Positions 37,055 through 45,020 of a DNA stretch of 64,000 nucleotides are shown in pieces (the first letter of the stretch is position 1; every line of letters starts with the position of its first letter). The stretch is from Pseudohongiella sp. (GTDB lineage: Bacteria; Pseudomonadota; Gammaproteobacteria; Pseudomonadales; Pseudohongiellaceae), in contig NZ_DRFV01000008.1 in NCBI RefSeq assembly GCF_011050365.1, positions 248,001-312,000 of the forward strand, given 5' to 3'. Under the pieces are notes generated by a model that was not told the DNA's origin, searched no databases, and saw only the letters and a program-made list of their open reading frames with translations. The position numbers were made by a program, and so were the translations under genes.

Positions 37055-37618
37055 ATGCCAACGCCGATTAAAACCCTGCTTCTCTTCGTAATGATCAATT
37101 TCAGTAGCATCGCTGTCGCCCAGGACTGGGTCTGGGCACCGGACTTCCCCGAGGGCAACAACATTCCGCCCATTGCAGCGCCAGACCAGAATGGCGATCT
37201 CCGAACGCTTGCTGATCTGAGCGGCCGCAACGGTCTGGTGCTGGTGCTGAGTCGCTCTTTTGACTGGTGCCCGTATTGTATCAGCCAGCTACAGCAGTTA
37301 GTGGATGTTGCGCCCGAGTTCGAGGCCATGGGCATCAATGTTGCCACCATGACATATGACTCGCTGCAAACCCTTAAAAATGCCGAAACTGACTACGATG
37401 TCGACTTCCCGATGTTGAGCGATGAAGATACCAGGCACTTCAGTGCCCTCAACATCGTGAACAACCAATATGAACCTGGCGATCGCGCCTACGGCATCCC
37501 CTATCCAGGCATATTCCTGATTGACGCTGATGGTGTCATCCGGTTCAAGTTTGCTGAAGAAGACTACCGCGAACGGCCTGACTTCAGCCAGGTGCTGGCA
37601 GCCGCCCGATACCTGTAA
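37055..37618 (+). CDS. exported peroxiredoxin-like (AhpC/TSA) protein
   Basis: This 187-residue protein has a signal peptide (MPTPIKTLLLFVMINFSSIAV, cleaved after AQ or before QDWV) and a thioredoxin-fold redoxin domain. The active site SRSFDWCPYCISQLQQL holds a CxxC (CPYC), as in thioredoxin-like TlpA/redoxin members. A single peroxidatic Cys is typical of peroxiredoxins, so the two-Cys motif may act in disulfide reduction instead. It likely works in the periplasm. AAGGA precedes the ATG. Confidence 0.82.
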   Translation: MPTPIKTLLLFVMINFSSIAVAQDWVWAPDFPEGNNIPPIAAPDQNGDLRTLADLSGRNGLVLVLSRSFDWCPYCISQLQQLVDVAPEFEAMGINVATMTYDSLQTLKNAETDYDVDFPMLSDEDTRHFSALNIVNNQYEPGDRAYGIPYPGIFLIDADGVIRFKFAEEDYRERPDFSQVLAAARYL

Positions 37619-37662
37619 ATTCTGCACAACGTGCGCGACAGGTTAAACCCTGAAGGAACGCA

Positions 37663-37962
37663 ATGGTTACGCCAGAACTTATTGTTCTCAGCCTGAATTT
37701 GACGGTCGCGTTATTGGCATATTTCGTTGCGTACCCGATGTTGTGTGGTGACAATCTTGTGCGCATAGCCGCAAATGACTTATTGGCTACCGGGACCGTG
37801 CTTCTTGTCGCTGGAATGCTTTATGCGGGGCGTGACCATGCGTTCGATCTGCTGGTGTTCTCGACCAACTGGTTCTGGTTTGCTTTCATCACCTACGCAG
37901 CGGTTGAAACCCCGCTCATGATTCGATATTTCAACAAGCGCGATCTATGGAGTAAATTCTAA
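37663..37962 (+). CDS. small membrane protein, unknown
   Basis: This 99-residue protein has three or four hydrophobic segments: ELIVLSLNLTVALLAYFVAYPML, TGTVLLVAGMLYAG, and FWFAFITYAAVETPLMI. AAGGA precedes the ATG at 37663. No family is recognised. It follows the exported redoxin gene by 44 bases on the same strand and could be its membrane partner, but that is a guess. Confidence 0.6.
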   Translation: MVTPELIVLSLNLTVALLAYFVAYPMLCGDNLVRIAANDLLATGTVLLVAGMLYAGRDHAFDLLVFSTNWFWFAFITYAAVETPLMIRYFNKRDLWSKF

Positions 37963-38111
37963 AACGCAGAGCCCTGAGCGTTGGCGGTTGCATTGCCGTG
38001 CGCAGGCATCGATGCTACCGTGGTGTCGCTTGCGAAAGAAAATTACCGGTGTATTCTGGCTGTCCGGAAGTTTATAGGGTCAGGCGTCACAGAAAGTGAA
38101 GAGGGTGTCCA

Positions 38112-38654
38112 ATGACGGCAAAAGTAAAGAACGTTGACCAGGTATCGATACGCGCGGCGCAGGACACAGATCTGCCAGTGCTCGTCGATTTTCTTGCCAA
38201 GCTGGCGCTTCACGTAGCGGGTTCTCCGCCCCACACGCTCAAGGAGAAAGAGCACAATCGCCTGTTGGCGACTCTGCGTTCATCCCTGTCCGATCCGGCC
38301 AAGCTGATCGTTGTGGCGCAGACATCTGATGAGCGCCTGGTGGGTATGGGTTATCTATACGTATGGCGCAGTCAGGGCATCTGGGAGCAGACGGCAGATG
38401 TTGAATTCAAATCCGGAATCATTGATGATGTCTGGGTCGAGCCGGATTTCCGTAAGCTCGGTGTGTTCAGTGCCATCCTGCGAGAGTTGCTGGCCTTCGC
38501 AGAAAGCCACAATATCGGCGAGCTGATCCTGGAATATGCCGCTTCCAACAAAGAGGCGGCAGCGACCTGGGCCAAGCTGGGCTTCAAGCCCACGGGAGTT
38601 CGGGCTGCGGCGTTCACCGCAGTGGTGCAGGAAGCCCTGGCGAAACGACGATGA
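38112..38654 (+). CDS. GNAT family N-acetyltransferase
   Basis: This 180-residue acetyltransferase has a central acetyl-CoA region: IIDDVWVEPDFRKLGVFSAILRELLAFAE at about residues 103-131. ILEYAASNKEAAATWAKLGFKP near the C-terminus is the typical substrate-site segment. Substrate is unknown; small molecules and protein lysines are both possible. GAGGG lies seven bases before the ATG. It is followed 49 bases later by the histone-deacetylase-family hydrolase, and the pair may be co-transcribed. Confidence 0.85.
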   Translation: MTAKVKNVDQVSIRAAQDTDLPVLVDFLAKLALHVAGSPPHTLKEKEHNRLLATLRSSLSDPAKLIVVAQTSDERLVGMGYLYVWRSQGIWEQTADVEFKSGIIDDVWVEPDFRKLGVFSAILRELLAFAESHNIGELILEYAASNKEAAATWAKLGFKPTGVRAAAFTAVVQEALAKRR

Positions 38655-38703
38655 TTTCCGGGCCTGCAGCAAGCAGGTTCGGATAGCTGAAAAGGGGAAT
38701 TGA

Positions 38704-39804
38704 GTGATAGGTGATCGCAAGGTTAAGGTATTTTGTGACGACGTGATGCTGGGGCATGATCCGCAGGTGGATCTGCCTTTTATTGCCAGCCGGGTTGAAA
38801 AACGGGTAAGGAGCATCCTGCAAGGCCTGGATTTCAAATGGAGCTACCCGGAACATCCCGGAAGACTGAGTGCGATCAAGACCTACCTTGATGAGAACCC
38901 CATTCCGGGCATCCAGTTTGAAGCGGGCGCCAGTGCCACGTACGACCAGTTAAGCCGCGTTCATACCACATCGTATCTGGACCAGTTATTCGAACTGGAA
39001 GGCAAAAGCGCCTGGCTGGACAGTGATACCACGGCGGTATCCCCTGACAGCATCAAGGCCGCCACAGCGGCCGCCGGCAATGCGATAGCGGCGGTGGAAA
39101 ACGTGGTCAGCAAAAAATCACAAAGTGCCTTCGCGCTGGTGCGACCGCCGGGTCATCACGCCGAGGCAGTGCGTGCCAGAGGCTTCTGTCTGTTGAATAA
39201 CGTCGCGGTGGCGGCAGCGCATGCCCAGGCTAAACTGGGTTGTGAGCGTATTCTGATCATTGACTGGGACGCGCATCATGGTAATGGCACCCAGGATATA
39301 TTCTGGGCAGATCCCGATGTGTTGTTCTTTGATACCCACTGCGCCGCGCCGTTTTATCCCGGTTCCGGCCATCTGGAAGAAGTGGGCGCCGGACTGGGCG
39401 AAGGTTATACCATCAACGTACCGCTGCCGGAAGCTGCGGGCGACATCGCTCTGGAAAAAGCATTTCGTGAGATACTGGTGCCCGCTGCAGAGCGTTTCAA
39501 GCCTGATCTGGTGCTGGTTTCTGCCGGCTTTGACCCGCACCACAATGACATGGCCATGAACCTGACCTATAACGGCTTCAAGGTCCTCACCAGCATTGTC
39601 CAGAGTATCGCCGACCAGCATTGTGAAGGCCGGCTCGTGATGGTACTGGAAGGCGGCTACAACCTGACGTCCCTGTCCCGTGGTGTTCACGCCGTGCTGG
39701 AAGTGATGGCAGGGGGCGAGGTGCCGGAGCTGTTTGAAAGCGGCGTGAAGGAAGTGGCAGAGGCAGCGGAATTTCATCTCTCTGCTTTTAGCGACGATGA
39801 TTGA
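38704..39804 (+). CDS. histone deacetylase family amidohydrolase
   Basis: This 366-residue zinc hydrolase belongs to the arginase/deacetylase superfamily and removes acetyl groups from acetylated lysine, acetylpolyamines or similar compounds. Catalytic blocks are LVRPPGHHAEAVRARGFCLLNN (His-His), IDWDAHHGNGTQDIF (metal Asp and His) and SAGFDPHHNDMA, with VMVLEGGYNLTSL near the C-terminus. The start is GTG 38704 with GGGG six bases upstream. A GNAT acetyltransferase gene lies just upstream. Its stop abuts the convergent msrA stop with no spare base. Confidence 0.92.
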   Translation: MIGDRKVKVFCDDVMLGHDPQVDLPFIASRVEKRVRSILQGLDFKWSYPEHPGRLSAIKTYLDENPIPGIQFEAGASATYDQLSRVHTTSYLDQLFELEGKSAWLDSDTTAVSPDSIKAATAAAGNAIAAVENVVSKKSQSAFALVRPPGHHAEAVRARGFCLLNNVAVAAAHAQAKLGCERILIIDWDAHHGNGTQDIFWADPDVLFFDTHCAAPFYPGSGHLEEVGAGLGEGYTINVPLPEAAGDIALEKAFREILVPAAERFKPDLVLVSAGFDPHHNDMAMNLTYNGFKVLTSIVQSIADQHCEGRLVMVLEGGYNLTSLSRGVHAVLEVMAGGEVPELFESGVKEVAEAAEFHLSAFSDDD

Positions 39805-40416
39805 TCAGTCGTTTCCCCAGATCTCCTCAAGGCGCTCGTCACGACCGCAGTTCCAGCGATAGAATTTATACCTGACTGAATGTTCCTGATAATAGTTCTG
39901 ATGGTAATCTTCAGCGACATAAAAATCAGCGGGATCGGCGGACACTATGCCGGTCACAATGGGGCCCGGTAATCCGGCCTCGTCATTGAGCCGCGCACGG
40001 GAAGCCTCGGCTAATCGTTTTTGCTCTTCGTTATGGTAAAAAATTGCGCTTCGATACTGGCTGCCACGATCGCAAAACTGGCCGCCGGCATCCAGCGGGT
40101 CAATGTTACGCCAGAACACCTCCAGCAGCGTTTCATAACTGACCTGGTCTGGGTGGTATTCAACCTGTACGGCTTCGGCGTGCCCCGTTCCGCCTGAGGA
40201 TACCTGCTCATAGCTGGGGTCCGGGACGGAGCCACCGATGTAACCGGAAATGGTTGCTGTGACGCCTTCCAGTTCATCGTAGGGCGGTTCCATGCACCAG
40301 AAGCAGCCGCCGGCAAACGTGGCCACTGCTGTGTCCGGTTGGTGTTGATCCTGTGCCTGCACAATGAGCGCGCCCGTCAATGTCAGGGACAGCAAGAGAA
40401 TTTTTGTGATCTGCAT
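39805..40416 (-). CDS. msrA: exported peptide methionine sulfoxide reductase MsrA
   Basis: This 203-residue protein reduces the S-form of methionine sulfoxide in proteins. The active-site GGCFWCMEPPYDELEGV holds the catalytic Cys, and GTGHAEAVQVEYHPDQVSYETLLEVFW follows in the conserved order. An N-terminal signal sequence (MQITKILLLSLTLTGALIVQA) suggests a periplasmic form. GAGGTG lies four bases before the ATG at 40416. It starts two bases after the PEBP stop on the same strand, so they are probably one operon. Confidence 0.93.
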   Translation of the reverse strand: MQITKILLLSLTLTGALIVQAQDQHQPDTAVATFAGGCFWCMEPPYDELEGVTATISGYIGGSVPDPSYEQVSSGGTGHAEAVQVEYHPDQVSYETLLEVFWRNIDPLDAGGQFCDRGSQYRSAIFYHNEEQKRLAEASRARLNDEAGLPGPIVTGIVSADPADFYVAEDYHQNYYQEHSVRYKFYRWNCGRDERLEEIWGND

Positions 40417-40417
40417 G

Positions 40418-40894
40418 TTACACCTCATAGTGCGCCATCAGTCGGTTCATGCCCAGTACATGGGGTTCCACTTTCTCCAGAAAGTCCGCCAGCTCAAGTC
40501 CGTCGGCCAGCGCCGGTTCAACATCAAGCGCAAGTACCCAGAAAAAATAGTGATGTCGGCCATGGCCTGCCGGCGGTCTGGGGCCACCGTAGCCGGTGCT
40601 GTCGAAATTGTTCACACCCTGTGCGTAATCCTTGCAGCCTTGAGGCAGGTGCGAGACGTCCGGCGGGATGTTATAGAGCAACCAATGCACAAAACCATAA
40701 TTACCCGGCGTCGAAATTAGCGGGGCATCGGGGTCATGGCAAAATACCGCCACCGATTTTGTGTCCGCGGGCAGTGTTTCCCATTGCAGATCGGGCGATA
40801 CATTGCCGCCATCAAAGCTGTGTTTGTCTGCGATACGGTCTCCCTGTGTCAGGTCGTGACTGCTTACTTTCATGTCTGAAATGGCAAAGGTCAT
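40418..40894 (-). CDS. YbhB/YbcL family (PEBP-like) protein
   Basis: This 158-residue protein is related to phosphatidylethanolamine-binding or Raf-kinase-inhibitor proteins. The fold pattern is visible in DPDAPLISTPGNYGFVHWLLYNIP and GGPRPPAGHGRHHYFFWVLALD. Bacterial members have no settled function. No signal peptide is seen. It is followed by msrA and preceded by the permease gene on the same strand (31-base gap). Confidence 0.9.
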   Translation of the reverse strand: MTFAISDMKVSSHDLTQGDRIADKHSFDGGNVSPDLQWETLPADTKSVAVFCHDPDAPLISTPGNYGFVHWLLYNIPPDVSHLPQGCKDYAQGVNNFDSTGYGGPRPPAGHGRHHYFFWVLALDVEPALADGLELADFLEKVEPHVLGMNRLMAHYEV

Positions 40895-40925
40895 ATCAAC
40901 TCCTTGTGTCGGGTGTAATGTTTGA

Positions 40926-42158
40926 TCAAAGCAGAATCAGTGCTGCGCCACCTGCCAGCCAGAGTCCAGCTACAACTGACAGTGTGCGCAGCACTTTGTC
41001 GGTCAACGACGGGCCACCATGATCATGATGGTGGTGATGGCCGTGTTCGCCTTGCTGACCCTGACGATACAGCCATACCATGACCGCGGTGGCCAGCAGA
41101 AAGACGATGTTGAGCACCAGCTGATAATTCACCTGAAAGAATTCGCGCTCGCCTGGATCCCGGCCGCTACCAAACTCTGGCAGCATGCCGAATGCTGCCA
41201 GACCGTAGTGCATCACCAGTGCCACAGATACGATGCCGACAAGCATAATGCCGAGGATGTAGAGCGCCATTTTCCAGCCGTAATAGGCCGCGTTGATGCG
41301 CAACACTGGCAGAACCACCAGATCTGAAAAGATGAACGCCATGACCCCGGCAAAAGTGACGCCCTGGCCGAACAGCACGGCCGCCAGTGGTATATTGCCC
41401 ATGGAGCCGATAAAGGTGAAGAATGCCGCCAGCGGTGCTACCAGTGCCTGTTGCAGTGTCAGCCAGAAACCGGGGTTGGCGGCGTTGTCCCCACCTGAAC
41501 CGAGAAACAGGGCCTGGAAAAAACTCTGCGGCACTGCAGCAGAGATGATGCCAGCGACCGTGAAGCCGATCAGTACATCCTTCCAGACCATCTGCCACTC
41601 CATGACATAGGTCATACCAATCTCGTGCCAGTATTTTCGGCTCGTGATTTTCTCTTTCCAGCTGACCGGCTGGCTGTCATGGTCGTGCTCGTGCCCTTCG
41701 TCCATTTTCTTGCGGGCCAGTGCTTCCAGCCGGCGCGGACGGGTGATGCGCACCATCAGCCAGGTGACCAGAATCAGCAGAATGCCGCCGACATACTCCC
41801 CGACCACAAACTGCCAGCCGAGAAATATCGCTATCACCATGCCCAGCTCAATGACCAGATTGGTCGAGGCCAGCATAAAGGCAAGCGATGGGGCCAGGCC
41901 GGCGCCTTTACTGAACAGTGCGCGGGTCGTGGAAAGTGCAGAGAAACTGCAGGAGCTGGACAGGAAGCCGAAGAAAGTGCCGAGAGCAATGCTTTTGGGG
42001 CCGTCTTTGCCCATGGTTTTCTGCATGCGCTCTCGTGTCACCAGCACCTGAATCAGGCTGCTGATCAGGTAACCGAGTATGAACGCCCAAAGTGCCATCC
42101 AGAAAAAGCCCAGACTGGTAGTCGCCGCTTCCTGCCATATTGTCAGGAAATCCTGCAT
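40926..42158 (-). CDS. UPF0718/DUF318-type permease with His-rich loops
   Basis: This 410-residue inner-membrane protein has about ten hydrophobic segments and the family pattern GTFFGFLSSSCSFSALSTTRALF. Two metal-binding-like segments are in predicted hydrophilic loops: GHEHDHD near residue 155 and GEHGHHHHHDHGG near residue 378. Members of this permease family have been linked to metal or arsenic-type resistance, so transport of divalent metal ions is plausible. It is the first gene on the reverse strand after a 270-base gap; the PEBP gene follows 31 bases downstream. Confidence 0.8.
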   Translation of the reverse strand: MQDFLTIWQEAATTSLGFFWMALWAFILGYLISSLIQVLVTRERMQKTMGKDGPKSIALGTFFGFLSSSCSFSALSTTRALFSKGAGLAPSLAFMLASTNLVIELGMVIAIFLGWQFVVGEYVGGILLILVTWLMVRITRPRRLEALARKKMDEGHEHDHDSQPVSWKEKITSRKYWHEIGMTYVMEWQMVWKDVLIGFTVAGIISAAVPQSFFQALFLGSGGDNAANPGFWLTLQQALVAPLAAFFTFIGSMGNIPLAAVLFGQGVTFAGVMAFIFSDLVVLPVLRINAAYYGWKMALYILGIMLVGIVSVALVMHYGLAAFGMLPEFGSGRDPGEREFFQVNYQLVLNIVFLLATAVMVWLYRQGQQGEHGHHHHHDHGGPSLTDKVLRTLSVVAGLWLAGGAALILL

Positions 42159-42400
42159 GCTTCATCGTCTCCTCGGCAATCGCCCCGTGGACAGGGTCTT
42201 TCCAGAGAGCCTGGGTATTTACAAAGGCGATTTCCATTGTGTGGTGTTGGTTTCGGATTGACACCATCCTACGCTAAACGTGCAATGATTTCCGCCCCCA
42301 GCGCTGTCCCGGGATATGAGCTGTTGCTCAAATCCGCTTAGTCGCGGGTAATATGACGCCATCTCCGCTTATTTGAATTTAAATCCGGAATGAGCGATTA

Positions 42401-42419
42401 TGTTGTTATGGCAACAACA
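42401..42419. repeat. 7-bp inverted repeat just before the YjbR gene
   Basis: TGTTGTT (42401-42407) and AACAACA (42413-42419) are perfect reverse complements with a 5-base loop. It sits 12-30 bases before the ATG at 42431, where a ribosome site would be; no clear Shine-Dalgarno is seen. It might be an operator or a translation-blocking hairpin. Confidence 0.3.
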
Positions 42420-42430
42420 CGACGTGTGAC

Positions 42431-42808
42431 ATGAATTACAATGCATTTAATCAATTCTGCGGGTCTTTGCCCGCTACGACTCATGTGGTGCAGTGGGGCG
42501 GTTCTCATGTCTGGAAAATTGGTGGCAAGGTGTTTGCCATTGGCGGTTGGAGTCGTGACCGACATCCCGCGTTTACATTCAAAACCTCAGATCAGAATTT
42601 TGCCTTTCTCAGTGTTCATGAGGGTTATATTCCCGCGCCCTACTTTGCCAATCGTGGCATGAAATGGATACAGCAAATCGAAACCTCAGGTGCGCTGGAC
42701 GAGGAGCTACGATATTACCTGTCTGAATCGTACCGTATTGTTGTGCAGGGCCTCAGCAAGCGTCAACAACAGGAAATAAAACTAAATCGAACGCCGGATG
42801 CTGAATGA
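42431..42808 (+). CDS. MmcQ/YjbR family DNA-binding-like protein
   Basis: This 125-residue cytosolic protein has the YjbR pattern: MNYNAFNQFCGSLPATTHVVQWGGSHVWKIGGKVFAIGGW, with FKTSDQNFAFL and a C-terminal YRIVVQGLSKRQQQEI. The family has a CyaY-like fold and is named as DNA-binding, though the role is unknown. No ribosome site is obvious, and a small inverted repeat covers the leader. It is convergent with the DUF2254 gene with 26 bases between stops. Confidence 0.85.
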   Translation: MNYNAFNQFCGSLPATTHVVQWGGSHVWKIGGKVFAIGGWSRDRHPAFTFKTSDQNFAFLSVHEGYIPAPYFANRGMKWIQQIETSGALDEELRYYLSESYRIVVQGLSKRQQQEIKLNRTPDAE

Positions 42809-42834
42809 CGGTGACCATAACCAGGCGGCTGCCG

Positions 42835-44112
42835 CTATACTGTCGAGAAGGCGGCTGCCTTGCGCACTGCAGCGATATCATCGGGGTGCGACATGGCATG
42901 TTCAGATCGGGCCAGGGCGGCGCGAGAGTGTTGGTGAGCAGCGCTGGCCATGGCTTTATCGTCGCTGTCAGCGAGCGCAGCAAATGCTTTTTGTAATCTG
43001 ATCGATAGTTCTACAATACTGGCCCCGTCGCGGGCGATTGCGGTAAAGGCGTCGTCGAACATGTCCGCTATTGACAGCTCGGGAACCGACACCTGCTGAT
43101 AGATAATCTCTTCCATGTCTTTTTTATGCAGAGGAGCCTGCCATTCTGTAAAAAGTCGCACCAATGTGCCAACAACATCGATGGCAGTGCCCGGGTCATT
43201 AATGCCGGGTGACAGAGCTTTGTCGGCGATCTCCGACAATGCCAGCAGACCAAAACGCGGGTCATCTTCAAAGGTACGGTTTGTGCCTATCTTGAACGCA
43301 CAGGAGAAGTCTTCCGGGTTAAACTCCGTGCCAGCATCGATACGGAGCAATGCCCGCTGACTGGTCACGAAGGTACCCGGCAGTGCGGTTACCCGAACAT
43401 GACAGCCAAGCGCTTGTGCGCAGGACTGCAGTGTCTCCATGTCAATATTCTGGATGTAGCCAACGCTTGATGCATACACCGGAATGCCGGTTTCGTCATC
43501 GTGTGGTGCTGGCGCCGGCAGGGCGCACAGGGTAGGGGAGCGCCGGCGGCGTTGTAATGCGTTGCTGGTTGCCAGCTCGACCTGTCCGATGGTATTGACG
43601 ACCCGGCCCAGTCGGGCGATGCGGTCAACCCAGCGTACAAAAGTGACAATGACAATGGCAAACACCAGCAGTGTCAGTATGAAAATGGCAAACAGTCCGG
43701 CGACGTCAAACAGCTCGTGCTGCACGGAGACCAGAGAGACAAGGCTGAAAATAAACGCACCGATAAAAGCCGACAACGCATTCTGGGTGACGTCATCAGC
43801 AATGACCAGAGGAATCGAGCGGGGCGTCGCTGCGGCGCTGGCCGAGGCGTAGGCGGCGACCATGGAGCCTACGGCGAAGGTCGCAATAACCAGCATGCTG
43901 GAGGCCATGATGGACAACAGGGATTCAACTGAGTCAGGGTTGATGCTGGGTGCCAGTTGGTCAAGCCCGGCATCATCTGCCAGTCTGGCGACAAACGTTG
44001 CGCCGATGGAGAGCACGCAAAGTATCAGAGGTCTGATCCATAACCGCTCTTTGATGCGACTGATAAAAAAGCGCAGACGGTCGGACGTAAAAAAAGGTGA
44101 TGATCGGGCCAT
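42835..44112 (-). CDS. DUF2254 membrane protein
   Basis: This 425-residue protein has four hydrophobic helices in its N-terminal half, among them LILCVLSIGATFVARLA and NALSAFIGAFIFSLVSLVSV. A soluble C-terminal half follows, with SEIADKALSPGINDPGTAI. That pattern fits DUF2254, a family of unknown function. The start at 44112 (MARSSPFFTSDRL) has AAGG seven bases upstream. The frame stays open to 44640, but that region is the antisense of the neighbouring SDR-fold gene and looks non-coding. The stop faces the YjbR gene. Confidence 0.82.
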   Translation of the reverse strand: MARSSPFFTSDRLRFFISRIKERLWIRPLILCVLSIGATFVARLADDAGLDQLAPSINPDSVESLLSIMASSMLVIATFAVGSMVAAYASASAAATPRSIPLVIADDVTQNALSAFIGAFIFSLVSLVSVQHELFDVAGLFAIFILTLLVFAIVIVTFVRWVDRIARLGRVVNTIGQVELATSNALQRRRRSPTLCALPAPAPHDDETGIPVYASSVGYIQNIDMETLQSCAQALGCHVRVTALPGTFVTSQRALLRIDAGTEFNPEDFSCAFKIGTNRTFEDDPRFGLLALSEIADKALSPGINDPGTAIDVVGTLVRLFTEWQAPLHKKDMEEIIYQQVSVPELSIADMFDDAFTAIARDGASIVELSIRLQKAFAALADSDDKAMASAAHQHSRAALARSEHAMSHPDDIAAVRKAAAFSTV

Positions 44113-44257
44113 ACAGCATCCTTGGCAGTTCCGTTGACTCACGCATGCTCTGACCGGACAGAGTAGCCACTGACAGATGAACGTTATACCATAAATTGAT
44201 GTGGAGCGAGTGAACACAAAACAGCTCATCATGCGCAAGTAACAAAGGAAGCTGTTC

Positions 44258-44938
44258 ATGGATAATAGTCTGACAGGCAAGCGTGTGTTGATCACACAAG
44301 CCTCCGAGTTTATGGGGCCGGTCTTCTGCGAAGTCTTTGCCGAACAGGGTGCCGTTGTCATCAGGAATGAGCTTGACCTGTCAGCGCCTGACAATGTCGA
44401 GGTGATGATGCGTGAGGCGGGTGATATTGATGTTGTGATCGCCAACCTGTCAGTGCTGGCACCGGGTACGGCAGCAGCGGATGTTGACGAGGACGAGTGG
44501 CGGGAAGTATTCGCGGCGTTGGTGGACCCGCTTCCCAGGCTGATCAGGTCAGCAGTGCCGATGATGAGGGAGCGTGGTGCCGGCAAGATACTTGTCGTTG
44601 GCAGTGCGTCAGCCCTCAAAGGCATGAAGCGCGCTTCCACCTACAGCGCTGCTCGCGGTGCGCAGCTTGCCTACGTTCAGGCCGTGGGTGTGGAGCTCGC
44701 GCCATCGAATATTCAGGTTAATGCCATTGCGCAGAATTTTGTAGATAATCCGACTTACTTCCCGGCAGAAGTGCAGGCTAATCCGAAGTTCAGGGACCGG
44801 CTGGCGCGCGAAGTGCCACTAGGACGCCTGGTCAGCGCCCGCGAGGACGCCATGTTTGCCGCCTATCTGTGCAGCAGTGCGGCAGATTGTTTTGTCGGAC
44901 AGGTATTTCCGGTGTGTGGTGGTTGGGTGGCAAGGTGA
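44258..44938 (+). CDS. probable halohydrin dehalogenase (SDR-fold, non-NAD)
   Basis: This 226-residue SDR-fold protein lacks the Gly-rich NAD motif of short-chain dehydrogenases. In its place is T13-x4-F18-x-G20, the halide-pocket signature of halohydrin dehalogenases. The catalytic positions are S116-x12-Y129-x3-R133, with Arg where SDRs have Lys, again the dehalogenase signature. These enzymes convert vicinal haloalcohols to epoxides and back. The downstream NFVDNPTYFPAEVQANPKF region and the C-terminal GQVFPVCGGWV also fit. AAGGA precedes the ATG. It is a lone gene between the DUF2254 gene and a two-component system, with no epoxide hydrolase nearby. Substrate unknown. Confidence 0.78.
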   Translation: MDNSLTGKRVLITQASEFMGPVFCEVFAEQGAVVIRNELDLSAPDNVEVMMREAGDIDVVIANLSVLAPGTAAADVDEDEWREVFAALVDPLPRLIRSAVPMMRERGAGKILVVGSASALKGMKRASTYSAARGAQLAYVQAVGVELAPSNIQVNAIAQNFVDNPTYFPAEVQANPKFRDRLAREVPLGRLVSAREDAMFAAYLCSSAADCFVGQVFPVCGGWVAR

Positions 44939-45020
44939 CGATCTCGATTCCTGTGTGTGAACCGACCCTCCCGTGTTAGCGTAAAGAGCTTCGCAACTGT
45001 GATGACAAAGGCAACCCAGC

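Noticed and set aside
44113-44640. N-terminal extension of the DUF2254 frame
   Set aside because: It is the antisense of the dehalogenase-like gene; the ATG at 44112 has a ribosome site and the family start.
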